64,000 nucleotides of DNA from Candidatus Reidiella endopervernicosa (GCF_013343005.1 NZ_CP054491.1:1151001-1215000), one strand, 5' to 3'. Positions 30,409 through 40,098 are shown, numbered from the stretch's first letter. Notes: generated by a model from the sequence alone, not told the origin. Made by a program: numbers and translations.

Positions 30409-31001
30409 TGGTGGTTGATATGTCGAGGGAAAAGATGATTAAAAATAAACCTGATGCTCGTCGCTTTTTTGATTTCGATATTGTCTCCAAAATGAGAAAG
30501 GGTGCCGGATTTACGCTGATTGAGCTGATGATCGTGCTGACCATTATCAGTATATTGATGGTCATAGCGATACCCGCCTATTTAAACTACAGGGTGCGTT
30601 CACAGATCTCAGAGGGATTTATGCTTGTTGAACCGGTTAGGGTGGGTATGACTGAGTTTTATACTACATATGGGAGATGGCCGGCGAATAACCAAGAAGC
30701 GGGAGTAAGCGATCTTCCTGCTCTGTTTGTCTCTGGAATTGAAGGAGACTATGTCCAAAGTGTTGACATTTATCAGGATGTTACCGACCCGGATGATCTC
30801 CAGTCATACATTCTTATTTTTTACTCTACGGCTGAGATGCCAGAACTTCGAAGTGCTTTTAATTTGATCACGTTTAAGCCAACGGCAGTGGCAGATGGTG
30901 GTTCAATTGAGTGGGATTGTCGTCCGTCAGTGTCGGTTGGAAAGTTCTGGAACCAATATGAGGTGAAGCAGAAATACCGGCCATCCCGATGCCGTGATTA
31001 A
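30408..31001 (+). CDS. type IV pilin-like protein
   Basis: The 197-residue protein has a prepilin peptidase site G-FTLIELMIVLTIISILMV with Glu at +5. The positively charged leader before it is unusually long (about 34 residues from 30408; fewer if an internal ATG is used). The mature part has the PAYLNYRVRSQISEG helix typical of PilA and, at the C-terminus, two cysteines (in EWDCR and PSRCRD) that can close the pilin disulfide loop. It overlaps the HAMP protein gene. It could be a minor or an alternative major pilin; no assembly genes are nearby. Confidence 0.88.
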   Translation: MVVDMSREKMIKNKPDARRFFDFDIVSKMRKGAGFTLIELMIVLTIISILMVIAIPAYLNYRVRSQISEGFMLVEPVRVGMTEFYTTYGRWPANNQEAGVSDLPALFVSGIEGDYVQSVDIYQDVTDPDDLQSYILIFYSTAEMPELRSAFNLITFKPTAVADGGSIEWDCRPSVSVGKFWNQYEVKQKYRPSRCRD

Positions 31002-31594
31002 TGTTCTATAGTAAATTCCGATATTGCGGACAGGGTATGCTTTAAGGCCCTGTTCGCAGCAACGACGCCACCGTAAGGTGTGTCGCTCTCGCTTTCAGTG
31101 CTGTTTGAAAATAGCTGGGAAGCGATAATATCCCCGCTATTTCTATCAATTATTTGTATCCTCATGATCAGTTCCACACGACTGGGTTTGGTCGTGAAGT
31201 CGTGATGTAGTCTCACTAGTTCACTATCAAGACGCAAGTTGGCAGATACCGGGCTTGGTGCAAGTGAGATTGCCTTGTAATAACTACTTCTCTCAAAGCA
31301 TTGAACCAGTAGAGTCGCAATCATCTGAGAGGGGGTGTCCGCCCAGCGGTGCTTGGCAAAGTAGCCGAGTGAGTGTGCCTTGTCGACATAGGCCATCTGC
31401 GGTGTGTTGTATCCGGCGTGGGCACGCGGAATGGTGACCAGTAGTGTTTCACTGCCGCCTTGTTTGACCGCTTCAATCTCGGGTAGTGAGTTCAGTGTGT
31501 AGCTGTACTGCTCAACCGGCTTTGATCCGGGTAGTCCGGTGCAACCGCTGGCCAGAAGCAGCGTGGCGGCGATCAGAAAATCTCTCATTTTCAA
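30998..31594 (-). CDS. ABC-type transport auxiliary lipoprotein (PqiC/YmbA-like)
   Basis: This is the outer-membrane lipoprotein component of an MCE lipid transport system. The 198-residue protein has a lipobox LLASGC (Cys near 18) and the family pattern YTLNSLP, TLLVTIPRAHAGYNTPQMAYV and AKHRWADTPSQMIATLLVQ. It lies 5 bp after the MCE gene in the order STAS-MlaE, MlaF, MCE, PqiC-like on the minus strand. This gene itself looks intact although two upstream genes are broken. Confidence 0.88.
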   Translation of the reverse strand: MKMRDFLIAATLLLASGCTGLPGSKPVEQYSYTLNSLPEIEAVKQGGSETLLVTIPRAHAGYNTPQMAYVDKAHSLGYFAKHRWADTPSQMIATLLVQCFERSSYYKAISLAPSPVSANLRLDSELVRLHHDFTTKPSRVELIMRIQIIDRNSGDIIASQLFSNSTESESDTPYGGVVAANRALKHTLSAISEFTIEH

Positions 31595-31599
31595 AATAG

Positions 31600-32513
31600 T
31601 TACTCCCCGGGTCCAGTCGGTCGAACGGTGGTGCCATAGATCAACATGTTGGGCTGGCGTTCCAGCTGTACCATCAGGTTGCGCAGGGTAGAGATCAACT
31701 CGCGTAGTTCATGAATCATCATGCCAGTCTCTGGCAGTGTTTCACGGCTGAAGTTGCGCCCCTCGGCGACCAGCTCATTGGTCTTGGCGGCCGTATCTGC
31801 AACTGAGTCGGCCATGGAGCGGACGGCATCGGCGCTGTTGCTGATGTCGCCAATCAGCTTAGGTAGTGACTCGGTGGCCTGGGCGGTATTCTGCATTGCT
31901 GTTTGGGCATTTTTCATCGCCTGTTCGAGTGCTTCACTGTGCTCAGTCAACGCGGCAGTGAGCTGTTCGAAGTTGGTCAGGATGTTCTTTATCGAGGAAC
32001 GATTCTCAACATCGAGCAGCTGTTCGGTGTTGTTGGCGAGCCGTGAGACCTGATCCATCAGGCCAGTAATTCCACTGCCTACCTGACTGATCAGAGAGAG
32101 GCGTCAGGTGATTACTGGATACTCCTCACCTGCCGTCATGGTGAGTAGTGGCGCGCACGACTTCCCTCAGTAAGGTTGATATAGGCGATGCCGGTCAGTC
32201 CCTGGGCGGAGAGTACGGCGACGGTATCCTCTTTGACGGGGGTACCGATACGAATTTGTAATAGCAGTCGCACCAGTTCGGGATTGTCGGGCTGGAGAGA
32301 TATCTCGGTGACCTGGCCGATATTCACGCCACGGTATTTAACCGGTGCGTTGATGCTGAGACCCGAAACCGATTCGGTGGTGTAGACGAGATACCCTCTA
32401 TATTCGCTGCGTTCCAGTCCACCGGCCGCGAGCCACAGGGTGACGCCGATTCCTGCTGCGCTGAGCAGCAGAACGAAGAGGCCGACGGCGGTGTAGTTTA
32501 CCTTGTTGTCCAT
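31600..32513 (-). pseudogene. MCE/MlaD-family substrate-binding gene with frameshift and stop codon
   Basis: The two parts form one MCE protein: 32513-32136 encodes the membrane anchor and MCE domain (YRGVNIGQVTEISL, AQGLTGIAYINLTEGS) and 32058-31600 the helical C-terminal part ending LIYGTTVRP. Between them two lesions are seen. First, GCGCGC at 32151-32156 looks like a 2-bp expansion: removing two bases gives APLLTMTAGEEYPVI, the usual MCE continuation. Second, in that corrected frame a TGA (32106-32104) interrupts PVIT*RLSLISQVGSG. Two lesions argue for a true pseudogene rather than a single sequencing error. Confidence 0.85.
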
Positions 32514-33283
32514 GCCTGCTCCTTAGCGGCGCGTCCTCGGGGACCGTGAAAGTAGTCACGAATAGTCGGCTCTTCTCGCTTAGCGAGTGCTTCCATGGTG
32601 TCGGTGGCGATAACTCGACCTTCTCCAAGCAGCGCCACACGATCAACGATTTGCCAGAGGGTATCGAGATCGTGTGTTACCACTATGATGGTTAAGCCCA
32701 GCAGTCGTTTCAAGTTGCCGATCAACTCATCCAGCCCGGCGGCACTCTGTGGATCGAGTCCGGCGGTTGGTTCATCGAGAAAAAGTATCTGTGGATCGAG
32801 CGCTAGCGCACGGGCCACCGCGACGCGTTTTAGCATACCGCCACTGAGATCGCTGGGGCGTTTTCCACCAGTATCGATTGGCAGTCCAACCAGCCCCAGT
32901 TTGATGGTGGCGATCTCCTCGATTAACTGTTCGCTCAGGCGGGTGTGTTCGCGCAGCGGCATGGCGATGTTGTCGAGCACACTCATGCCGCCAAACAGTG
33001 CGCCGTGCTGGTACATCACGCCAATATTGCGATAGAGCTCGAGCTGCGTCGCCTCATCAATGCGATGGATGTTGTAACCGAGCAGCTCAATGGTGCCACT
33101 GTAGGGCTGGTGAAGATTGAGCATCTCACGCAGCAGCGTCGACTTGCCGCAGCCGCTTCCACCGGCGATGGCGAGAATTTCACCACGATGAATATCGAGA
33201 TCGATGTGGTGGTGAAGGGTGTGATCACCAAAGCGCGTCTGCAGCGCGCGTATCTTGATGATCTTCTCGATGTCGCTGTTCAT
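32498..33283 (-). CDS. MCE/Mla-type lipid transport ATPase (MlaF-like)
   Basis: This ATPase would power a phospholipid or hydrophobic compound transporter made of MlaE-type permease and MCE protein. The 261-residue protein has Walker A GGSGCGKST, signature LSGGMLKRVAVARALALDP and Walker B ILFLDEPTAGLDP. It overlaps the MCE gene by 16 bp and lies 1 bp after the permease gene. It looks intact although both neighbours are broken. Confidence 0.92.
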   Translation of the reverse strand: MNSDIEKIIKIRALQTRFGDHTLHHHIDLDIHRGEILAIAGGSGCGKSTLLREMLNLHQPYSGTIELLGYNIHRIDEATQLELYRNIGVMYQHGALFGGMSVLDNIAMPLREHTRLSEQLIEEIATIKLGLVGLPIDTGGKRPSDLSGGMLKRVAVARALALDPQILFLDEPTAGLDPQSAAGLDELIGNLKRLLGLTIIVVTHDLDTLWQIVDRVALLGEGRVIATDTMEALAKREEPTIRDYFHGPRGRAAKEQAWTTR

Positions 33284-33284
33284 C

Positions 33285-34692
33285 TCAGATCCTCAGCAGG
33301 CTGTAGATGACGGAGAAGATCGCATCGATCACGATCACCATAAAGATCGACTGCACCACGCTGACCGTGGTTTGCCGACCGACGCTCTCGGCGCTGCCGG
33401 TGACCTGAAAACCCTGGAAGCAGCCGACGATGGCAATGACCGCCGCAAACACGGGGGCCTTGGCGAGGCCGGTAAGAAATGAGGAGAGACTGACCGCCTC
33501 GCTCAGTCGATCGACAAAGGCGCTGGCACCGACACCCAGCTCGATATAGGCCATTAACATGCCACCGAGGATGCCGAGAATATCGGCGAAGATGGTTAGC
33601 AGTGGTAGGGCGATGATGAGCGCCAGTAGTTTTGGGATTACCAGCTGTTCAAGAGGTGCGATTCCCATAGTTCGCAGCGCGTCGATCTCCTCGGTCACCT
33701 TCATGGTGCCGATTTGTGCGGTGAAGGCGGAGCCGGAGCGGCCAGCAACGATGATTGCTGTCAGGAGCGGTGAGAGTTCGCGTAGCAGTGAGAGACTGAC
33801 CAGATCGACAATAAATATGTTGGCGCCGAAACGTTGTAGCTGCACCGCACCCTGATAGGCGAGCACGATGCCGGTGAGGAATGAGAGCAGGCCGATGATC
33901 GGCAAGGCATCAAAACCGACCTCTTTGATGGTGGTGAGCAGCGCCTTAAATCGAATGCGAAGCGGGTTGAGAATTGCGCGCCAGAGCAGCAGACCAATCT
34001 CGCCGATGAACTCCAGCAGCGAGGTGTCGATCTGTAAATGGTGGTAGAACTCACGACCGATGCGTCGAGTCGCTATTTTGCGAAAGTTTGTTTTGGGCAT
34101 CAAGCCCAAGCAAACAGCAAAACTTAACGCGACCATTTATGCCTACGGCGCCCCGACCGATCCTGCGTTCGTTGCGTAATCACCTCTTCGCGGCTCTACA
34201 CAACTCCCTCAGTGACTCTACGCCGACATAAAGCCGCTGCTGCATCTTCTTCGTCGTCCGCTCGCGCTCTCAACTACGAATATGCAGACGGCGTCGACTA
34301 TCGCGGACTAACCGCCTTCGCTTCGCTATCCATGGCGGTCAGCGTTCGAGTAGGCCTATCTCAACGGGATGAGGGGGCTCTACCGATTCGCTGCTAATTA
34401 ACTCTATCAGTGTGGTGTGGGCCTGTTGCATGCCCTGTAGTTCGATCCTGTAGCCGCTCTTCTCGAACTGCATCAGCGTGCGTTTCAATAACCAGGCCCC
34501 GGCGGTGTCGAGCCGTTCTATTGCGCTGGCATTCAGGGTGGTTGAGCGCCGATCAGGCTGCCAGCCGGCTGCCAGCTTTTTCTCGAGCCTGTCGATATGG
34601 TGGACATCCCATCGACCGCTGGCATGAATTACACCCCCCTCTTCGTTGAGAGAGGCGATAGTTCCGCTGTTGAGAGGCGGTGTCGGCTGCAT
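33285..34692 (-). pseudogene. STAS-MlaE lipid ABC permease gene interrupted by repeat copy B
   Basis: The upstream part (34692-34345) encodes a STAS-like domain (WDVHHIDRLEKKL, TLNASAIERLDTAGAWLLK) ending EIGLLER; the downstream part (34064-33285) encodes an MlaE permease beginning IGREFYHHLQIDTSLLEF and containing GFDALPIIGLLSFLTGIV and AFTAQIGTMKVTEEIDALR. Between them lies the dispersed repeat. Removing 280 bp (34065-34344) gives one frame of about 375 aa, the usual length of STAS-MlaE fusions. With the repeat in place the first part stops at TGA in the repeat (34341-34339), and the second could only start inside the repeat. Confidence 0.9.
34066..34344 (-). mobile_element. dispersed ~280-bp repeat, copy B (reversed)
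   Basis: Minus-strand left end CGCTGACCGCC at 34344 and right end AATAGCGACTCGA at about 34065. Both hairpins are present (GCTTGGGC / GCCCAA type at the right). It lies in the sense direction of the STAS-MlaE gene that it splits. The right flank differs from the CTCCCCG seen in the other copies. Confidence 0.9.
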
Positions 34693-34702
34693 CGTCGTTT
34701 AA

Positions 34703-36007
34703 CTACTCGCTGCTCGCGCTGACATGACCAGAACGGATATGCAGATCGCGCTGTGGGTAGGGAATGGTGATCTGTTGTGTCTTGAAACGTCGCCAGATCT
34801 CGAGGTTGAGGTCGGAGCGTACATTGCCCACCCCATTTTGTGGATCGTTGATCCAGATACGTAACTGTAGCTCGATACCGCTGTCGCCAAAGCTTATCAA
34901 GCGACTCACCGGAGGAGGGTCTTTCAATACTCGGGGGTGTTCCAACGCCGCTTCGATCATCGTTGCCATCGCCTGTTCTGGATCATCGTCGTAGCCGATC
35001 GAGACCGGCAGTTTGATGCGTACATCGGGATCGCTGTGACTCCAGTTGATCACCTCGGTGGTGATCAGGTTCTCGTTCGGGATCAACGTCTCGACACCAT
35101 CACGATCACGAATCACCACATAACGTGCGCGCAGCTCCTGTACCCAGCCGAAGCTACCGCCGATGGTGATGGTATCGCCGGGACGTATTGAACGGTCGAA
35201 GATCAGGATGAAACCGCTGATGAAATTGCTGGCGATACGCTGCAGACCAAAGCCGAGTCCTACACCGAGTGCACCACCAAAGACGGTCAGTGCGGTGAGG
35301 TCGATGCCAACACTGTTCAGCGCTATCAGCATCGCCAGGGTGAGGAGGAAGAATTTGCTGAACTTGGTCAGGCCAACACGCATGCCGGGGCTGAGATTGC
35401 CGGCACGGCTAACGACTCGTTCTATCAGCTTTGATAGCCATAGCGCCAAAATCAGAAACAGGCCGATCGAAAGCAGCAGCTTCATCGTCGAGAGCAGAGA
35501 GACGCGCGTTGTCCCCACCGTGATGGCGATGCCGTCGAGTGCATCCAGTACTCCCGGTAGCAGACCAAGGAGATGCAGGGCGACAACGACCCACACCAGT
35601 GTGCTGACCACGCTCTCCCAAGCCTTTAGTGCCGGTCCGGGACGCAGCACCATGCGCAGTGAATAGAAGGTAAGGCGAATCGCTGCCAGAGAGAGCATCA
35701 GCGGTACGACGATATCGAGCAGTGGTGCCGCGCCGCCAAACTGCTCTAGAATTGCCCGCCCGGTCATTACCAGCAGCAGGGTGGCAAAGGGGAAGACCAG
35801 GCGCTGGGTGCCACGCAGGGTGATGCGGCGCAGTCGATGCTCGCGGGTCTCCTTAATGGTTAGGTCGAGATAGTGGACCCAGCGATAGTGGAGCAGACGG
35901 GCCAGCAGCAGCGACAGAATGATAATAGAGAGCTGGATGGCCACCTGAGTGGTCGCGATCAGTCCCAGGTAGTGTTGTGTTGTAGTAATGAGTGATTCGA
36001 AATCCAT
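34703..36007 (-). CDS. MscS-family mechanosensitive ion channel
   Basis: A 434-residue inner-membrane channel of the MscS superfamily, opened by membrane tension under osmotic downshock. Several N-terminal hydrophobic helices (about residues 15-200) precede the pore helix and the beta domain: LTALTVFGGALGVGLGFGLQ, NFISGFILIFDRSIRPGD, and LIPNENLITTEVINWSHSD. The C-terminal alpha-beta domain ends near PYPQRDLHI. It is upstream of the broken STAS-MlaE gene with a 10-bp gap, so the two may share transcription. Confidence 0.94.
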   Translation of the reverse strand: MDFESLITTTQHYLGLIATTQVAIQLSIIILSLLLARLLHYRWVHYLDLTIKETREHRLRRITLRGTQRLVFPFATLLLVMTGRAILEQFGGAAPLLDIVVPLMLSLAAIRLTFYSLRMVLRPGPALKAWESVVSTLVWVVVALHLLGLLPGVLDALDGIAITVGTTRVSLLSTMKLLLSIGLFLILALWLSKLIERVVSRAGNLSPGMRVGLTKFSKFFLLTLAMLIALNSVGIDLTALTVFGGALGVGLGFGLQRIASNFISGFILIFDRSIRPGDTITIGGSFGWVQELRARYVVIRDRDGVETLIPNENLITTEVINWSHSDPDVRIKLPVSIGYDDDPEQAMATMIEAALEHPRVLKDPPPVSRLISFGDSGIELQLRIWINDPQNGVGNVRSDLNLEIWRRFKTQQITIPYPQRDLHIRSGHVSASSE

Positions 36008-36137
36008 AGTGTTTTTCTTTTATTAGAACTCCGTCTGCTCGAGAGTCTGGTTACTGATGAGCATAGTGGATAACACCGCTCAGCTCCCTCTCTGTTATGT
36101 GATCAAGCTTATCGACTGTCTGTGTTCCGGTCGAGAC

Positions 36138-36923
36138 TCAGCTGAACAGGCGTGAAAAGAGCGAAAGGTTATGACGGCGCAGATCGCGCAGAAAGATGCC
36201 AAAGGGGAGTTCAAGCTGCTGCTCCATCACCGCTGCCCGTTGTCTTGCCGTGCGCAGATTTCCGGTCTGCGGATTGCGATAGGCGAGGGCGATGATGTTG
36301 CCGCGTCCCTTCACTGGAAGGCGCAGGCAGTGGCCGTTAAAGCATTCTCGGATCGCCAGCAGTGACTGCTCGAGGCGACTGGCGTGGCTGCTCCAGAGAT
36401 TGATACTCATCACACCTTGCTCCGAGAGTGCCTGATGGCACTGTTGAAAGAAGTGGGTTCCATCGGTCGCATCGTCCATGCCGTCGTCATGGTAGGCGTC
36501 TACTAACAGTAGGTCGTAAGAGGCGCGGCAGTTGCGAATAAAATCGCTGCCATCACCCAGGTAGATATTGAGCTTGTCGTCATCGGGGAGTTGAAAGAAG
36601 CGTTTCGCGGCGGCGATCACATCGCTGCGCTTCTCCACCACATCGATCTCACTGTCGGGATAGTGGTGGCGCAGAAAGTGGAGCAGTGAGCCGCCGCCAA
36701 GTCCGATCAGAGCGATGTTCGCTGGGGCTGGCTGGAAAAGAAGTGCGCTCATCATGGCCGCGGTGTAGGCGAGCTGCAGCTGTTCCGGGCGTGAAATATC
36801 TAGAGTGCTCTGTTTGGCGCTACTGCCAAAGTGGAGCGAGCGGGTAACACCCTCCTCGACCACCTCAATCAGGCCATCGTCGTCCATTCCCTGGAAAATT
36901 ACTGTTCCGCCATAACGTCGCAT
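36138..36923 (-). CDS. spermidine synthase-like methyltransferase-fold protein
   Basis: A 261-residue Rossmann-fold protein of the spermidine synthase-like group. The start at 36923 (MRRYGGTVIFQGMDDDG) avoids overlap with the divergent yajQ. Motifs are ALIGLGGGSLLHFL (cofactor loop), DVVEKRSDVI, LGDGSDFIRN and LLLVDAYHDDGM. Stand-alone members of this group often lack proof of polyamine synthesis, so the substrate is left open. Confidence 0.85.
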   Translation of the reverse strand: MRRYGGTVIFQGMDDDGLIEVVEEGVTRSLHFGSSAKQSTLDISRPEQLQLAYTAAMMSALLFQPAPANIALIGLGGGSLLHFLRHHYPDSEIDVVEKRSDVIAAAKRFFQLPDDDKLNIYLGDGSDFIRNCRASYDLLLVDAYHDDGMDDATDGTHFFQQCHQALSEQGVMSINLWSSHASRLEQSLLAIRECFNGHCLRLPVKGRGNIIALAYRNPQTGNLRTARQRAAVMEQQLELPFGIFLRDLRRHNLSLFSRLFS

Positions 36924-37011
36924 TGCGTCATTGTAACGCGGCAGTGATTGACGCTGCACGGGGTGCGTTTTATGGTTCCCCCATCTTGAAGATTGGTTGA
37001 GGAGTAGGTAG

Positions 37012-37494
37012 ATGCCTTCGTTTGATGTTGTTTCTGAAGTTGATATGCATGAACTGACCAATGCGGTCGATCAGGCCAACCGCGAGGTCGGTACCCGTTA
37101 CGATTTTAAGGGTAAGGACGCCAAGTTCGAGCTCTCCGATGCGGTTGTTACGCTCAAAGGCGAAAGCACCTTCCAGCTACAGCAGATGGTCGATATCTTC
37201 TACCAGAAGGCCTCCAAACGCAGTATCGATATCGGTGCCTTTGAGCAGGGCCCGGCGGAGACGGTCGGTATGGGTGCTCAACAGAAGCTCACCGTACGTC
37301 AGGGGCTCGATAAGGAGCAGGCGAAGAAGGTGGTCAAACTGATCAAGGACAAAAAGCTCAAGGTTCAGGCGCAGATTCAGGGTGAGCAGGTGCGAGTTAC
37401 CGGTAAGAAACGTGACGATCTACAGAGCGTGATGGCGATGCTGCGCGAGGCAAAACTCGATCAGCCGCTGCAGTACAACAACTTCCGTGACTAA
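37012..37494 (+). CDS. yajQ: YajQ family nucleotide-binding protein
   Basis: YajQ (UPF0234/DUF520) binds nucleotides, and homologues bind cyclic di-GMP. The 160-residue protein starts MPSFDVVSEVDMHELTNAVD and has TRYDFKGKDAKFEL and the C-terminal QVRVTGKKRDDLQ, all characteristic. It overlaps the next gene by 8 bp. Confidence 0.96.
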   Translation: MPSFDVVSEVDMHELTNAVDQANREVGTRYDFKGKDAKFELSDAVVTLKGESTFQLQQMVDIFYQKASKRSIDIGAFEQGPAETVGMGAQQKLTVRQGLDKEQAKKVVKLIKDKKLKVQAQIQGEQVRVTGKKRDDLQSVMAMLREAKLDQPLQYNNFRD

Positions 37495-38188
37495 AACGGC
37501 TATCCAACCCGATTACGATGTGCGTCGTAGTCCACGGGCTCGGCGTATGCGTATCACCGTCTCATCGTTGGGTAAGGTTGAGGTGGTGGTGCCGAAGGGT
37601 GTCGCGGCGCGCCATATCGAGCCCTTTGTCGATCAACATCAGCAGTGGATCGCACAGGCGGTTGCCAGGGTCGCCTCAGCGCGTAGCGCCTGTGGTGAGA
37701 TGCTCAGCGGTATTCCTGAACAGATTGAACTGCGAGCCCTTAATGAGTGCTGGCCGATCGAGCAGCGTGATGGCGAACGATCATCGGCGCGTGAACTGAA
37801 CGGAAAACTGCTGCTCAGCGGTGCGGATGAGGCGAGTTGTTTTGCGGCGTTACAGCGCTGGAACAGCCGCAAGGCACAGGCGCACCTGCTGCCGTGGCTG
37901 GCCGAGGTGAGTCGCGAAATCGATCTTCCCTATAGCGGGGTGACGATTCGAGGGCAGAAGAGTCGCTGGGGTAGCTGCAGCAGTCGCGGCAATATCTCAC
38001 TTAATCGAAAATTGCTGTTTCTACCCGCTGAGCTGGTTGAATACCTCTTCGTTCATGAGCTTTGCCACACGGTGCACGCCAACCACTCCCGCCACTTCTG
38101 GGCGCTGGTCGAGGAGAAGATGCCCGACTATCGAAACCGAGAGGGTAGTCTGCGTGGGGCGATGTGTTACGTCCCACACTGGGCCTGA
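37487..38188 (+). CDS. YgjP-type zinc metallopeptidase (M48/DUF45)
   Basis: A 233-residue metal-dependent hydrolase of the YgjP/WLM group. It has RRSPRARRMRITVSSLGKVEVVVP-like N-terminal strands, GQKSRWGSCSSRGNISLN, and the zinc motif VHELCHTVHANHSRHFW (HExxH and a third His). The substrate is unknown. It overlaps yajQ and is followed 12 bp later by a J-domain gene. Confidence 0.92.
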   Translation: MTKTAIQPDYDVRRSPRARRMRITVSSLGKVEVVVPKGVAARHIEPFVDQHQQWIAQAVARVASARSACGEMLSGIPEQIELRALNECWPIEQRDGERSSARELNGKLLLSGADEASCFAALQRWNSRKAQAHLLPWLAEVSREIDLPYSGVTIRGQKSRWGSCSSRGNISLNRKLLFLPAELVEYLFVHELCHTVHANHSRHFWALVEEKMPDYRNREGSLRGAMCYVPHWA

Positions 38189-38200
38189 AACGCTCATCCC

Positions 38201-38800
38201 GTGCACCATTCGATCGAAGCGAGTTATCAACGGCTAAGACTGCCGATTCTGGAGCTGTTGCAAGAGCATCCAGAGGGGATTAGTGAGTACGATCTGCTCG
38301 GTGCGCTTGAGGCAGAGGGTGTCGCCAATATGGGTCGTGCGGCGTTGCGCGATAATCTCACCATGTTTCAGGTCCACTTTCTGCTCTTTCACCTTCTCTA
38401 TCGTCTACGCGGAGAAGTTCGTGAAGAGGGTGGCTTAGATCTCGTTATCGAGTGTCTGGCCATAAAGCTGTTCAGCACCGAAACGGAAGATAGCGCTACG
38501 AATCAACAGCTGCCCGTCTCACATGACCCGCTCGAGGCGTACTATCTCGATCTGCAGAACTTTGAGGCGAGTACCGAGGAGATCGATGCGCTGATTGAGG
38601 GGTTCTGGTGTCGTTATGCGGCCATTGATCGACGTGCAGAAGCCTTAGCGGTGCTGGGGCTTGAGATCGATGCAGAGCGAGATGCGATCAAACGACGCTA
38701 TCGTCAGCTGGCAATGCAGCACCACCCTGATCGGGGGGGCGATAAGGCGCAGCTGCAGATGATCAACGCGGCGATGGCGTTACTGAAAGAGGCGGGTTGA
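38201..38800 (+). CDS. DnaJ-related protein with C-terminal J domain
   Basis: The GTG start at 38201 gives a 199-residue protein. The N-terminal half (about 1-130) matches the DNAJ-related domain pattern (LPILELLQEHPEGISEYDLL, MFQVHFLLFHLLYRL), and residues about 145-199 form a J domain with the HPD tripeptide in MQHHPDRGGDKAQ. It probably stimulates DnaK. It follows the YgjP gene closely. Confidence 0.92.
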   Translation: MHHSIEASYQRLRLPILELLQEHPEGISEYDLLGALEAEGVANMGRAALRDNLTMFQVHFLLFHLLYRLRGEVREEGGLDLVIECLAIKLFSTETEDSATNQQLPVSHDPLEAYYLDLQNFEASTEEIDALIEGFWCRYAAIDRRAEALAVLGLEIDAERDAIKRRYRQLAMQHHPDRGGDKAQLQMINAAMALLKEAG

Positions 38801-38818
38801 AGCGGTTTCTGCGGGTGG

Positions 38819-39994
38819 CTAGTCGCGCCGGCGACGTCTGAGGCGGCTGAGGGAAGTACGGTCTAACCACTTGTCGATCATGCCCCAGAACCACTCCTGT
38901 AGACGATTAAAGCGTGAGCGCTGCTGCCACTGTTCAAGAGTGATCTCAATGCTCTGGGCAAAGTCCTGTTCGAACAGTTCGGTGACCTTCTGGCTGAACT
39001 CGCCATCTTCCACCTCCTGATTAGCCTCCAGGTTCCAGCGCAGGTTCCAACGATCGATATTGCTGGAGCCAACCGAGACCCAGTCGTCGCTCAACATCAG
39101 TTTTGTGTGTAGAAAGCGTGGCTGGTACTCGAAGATCCGCACCCCGCTGTGCAGTAGCCGACTGAAAAAACGTCGCCCGGCATGGCGTACCGAAGGGTGG
39201 TCAGTCTTTGGACCCGGTAGTAGCAGTCGAACATCACAGTCGCTATCAGCGGCGTAGCGCAGAGCACGTCGGATCTTCCACGGTGGCACGAAGTAGGCAG
39301 TTGAGAGCCAGACTCGCTCTCTGGCGTGACGAATATGGTTGATTGCCGAGCGCTTGATCTCCTGCCGTGTTGGTCGTGCCACCGTTACACGCCCGAGCTG
39401 GTGTCCACTCTGCGCTGCCGCTGTTGGCAAAGCATATGGAAGTTGATCGCCATGGCGCTGCCAGTTCTGCGTGAAGAGGTCGTGCCAATCATCAACTACC
39501 GGGCCCTCAATGCGCACCATTACCTCGTGCCAGTAGTTTTTGTCCAGGCCGGGATCAAAATAGTCGGTAATTCCGGTGCCACCGGTATAGGCAACTTTCG
39601 TGTCGATCAGCAGCAGCTTACGGTGGTCACGAAACAGATTGCGACGGTACTTGCCGTAGTGGAGCGGATTGTAGAAACGGAGTGTGCACTTCTCCTGAAG
39701 ACGTTCACGATCACTGCGCTGCAGTTTGCGTGCACCGAAGTCATCGAGAAGCAGGAAGATGGCAACGCCACGCTCGGCGGCATCACAGAGTAGTTCGATC
39801 ATCTGGCTGGCGAGCGTGCCCGACTCAAACAGGTAGAGCTCCAGCAGGATGGTCTCGGTAGCGGCCGCGATATCCTTCATCATCGCCGGGAAGAAACGGT
39901 TGCCGTCGATCAGCAGCTCGAAGCGATTGCCGCTACGCTGCGGATAGCTGAACTTGCGTGCGCCGTGAATATTCATCTGCTCAGTGCTGCTCAA
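38819..39994 (-). CDS. clsB: phospholipase D-family cardiolipin synthase (ClsB-like)
   Basis: This enzyme condenses phospholipids to cardiolipin or acts as a related phosphatidyltransferase. The 391-residue protein has two HKD motifs: HRKLLLIDTKVAYTGG (about residue 125) and HTKLMLSDDWVSVGSSNIDR (about 297). There is no N-terminal membrane helix, as in ClsB. It converges on the J-domain gene. Confidence 0.92.
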   Translation of the reverse strand: MSSTEQMNIHGARKFSYPQRSGNRFELLIDGNRFFPAMMKDIAAATETILLELYLFESGTLASQMIELLCDAAERGVAIFLLLDDFGARKLQRSDRERLQEKCTLRFYNPLHYGKYRRNLFRDHRKLLLIDTKVAYTGGTGITDYFDPGLDKNYWHEVMVRIEGPVVDDWHDLFTQNWQRHGDQLPYALPTAAAQSGHQLGRVTVARPTRQEIKRSAINHIRHARERVWLSTAYFVPPWKIRRALRYAADSDCDVRLLLPGPKTDHPSVRHAGRRFFSRLLHSGVRIFEYQPRFLHTKLMLSDDWVSVGSSNIDRWNLRWNLEANQEVEDGEFSQKVTELFEQDFAQSIEITLEQWQQRSRFNRLQEWFWGMIDKWLDRTSLSRLRRRRRD

Positions 39995-40098
39995 TCTTAA
40001 TTATGGTTATCGGTCCAAGCATAGCGTCTGCGCGGTGATCGCGGTACCGCCAGAGTGTTTAGAATCGGAGAAACAGCAGGTATCATCCAAGCTCTATA

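Noticed and set aside
32104..32106. In-frame TGA in the MCE gene read as selenocysteine
   Set aside because: No SECIS-like hairpin follows, the aligned position is not a catalytic Cys, and the same gene has a frameshift.
34065..34344. Repeat as a group I or group II intron
   Set aside because: Too short for a typical group II, lacks GUGYG and AY ends, and the residue before the left boundary is not U; only an unknown type of RNA removal remains possible.
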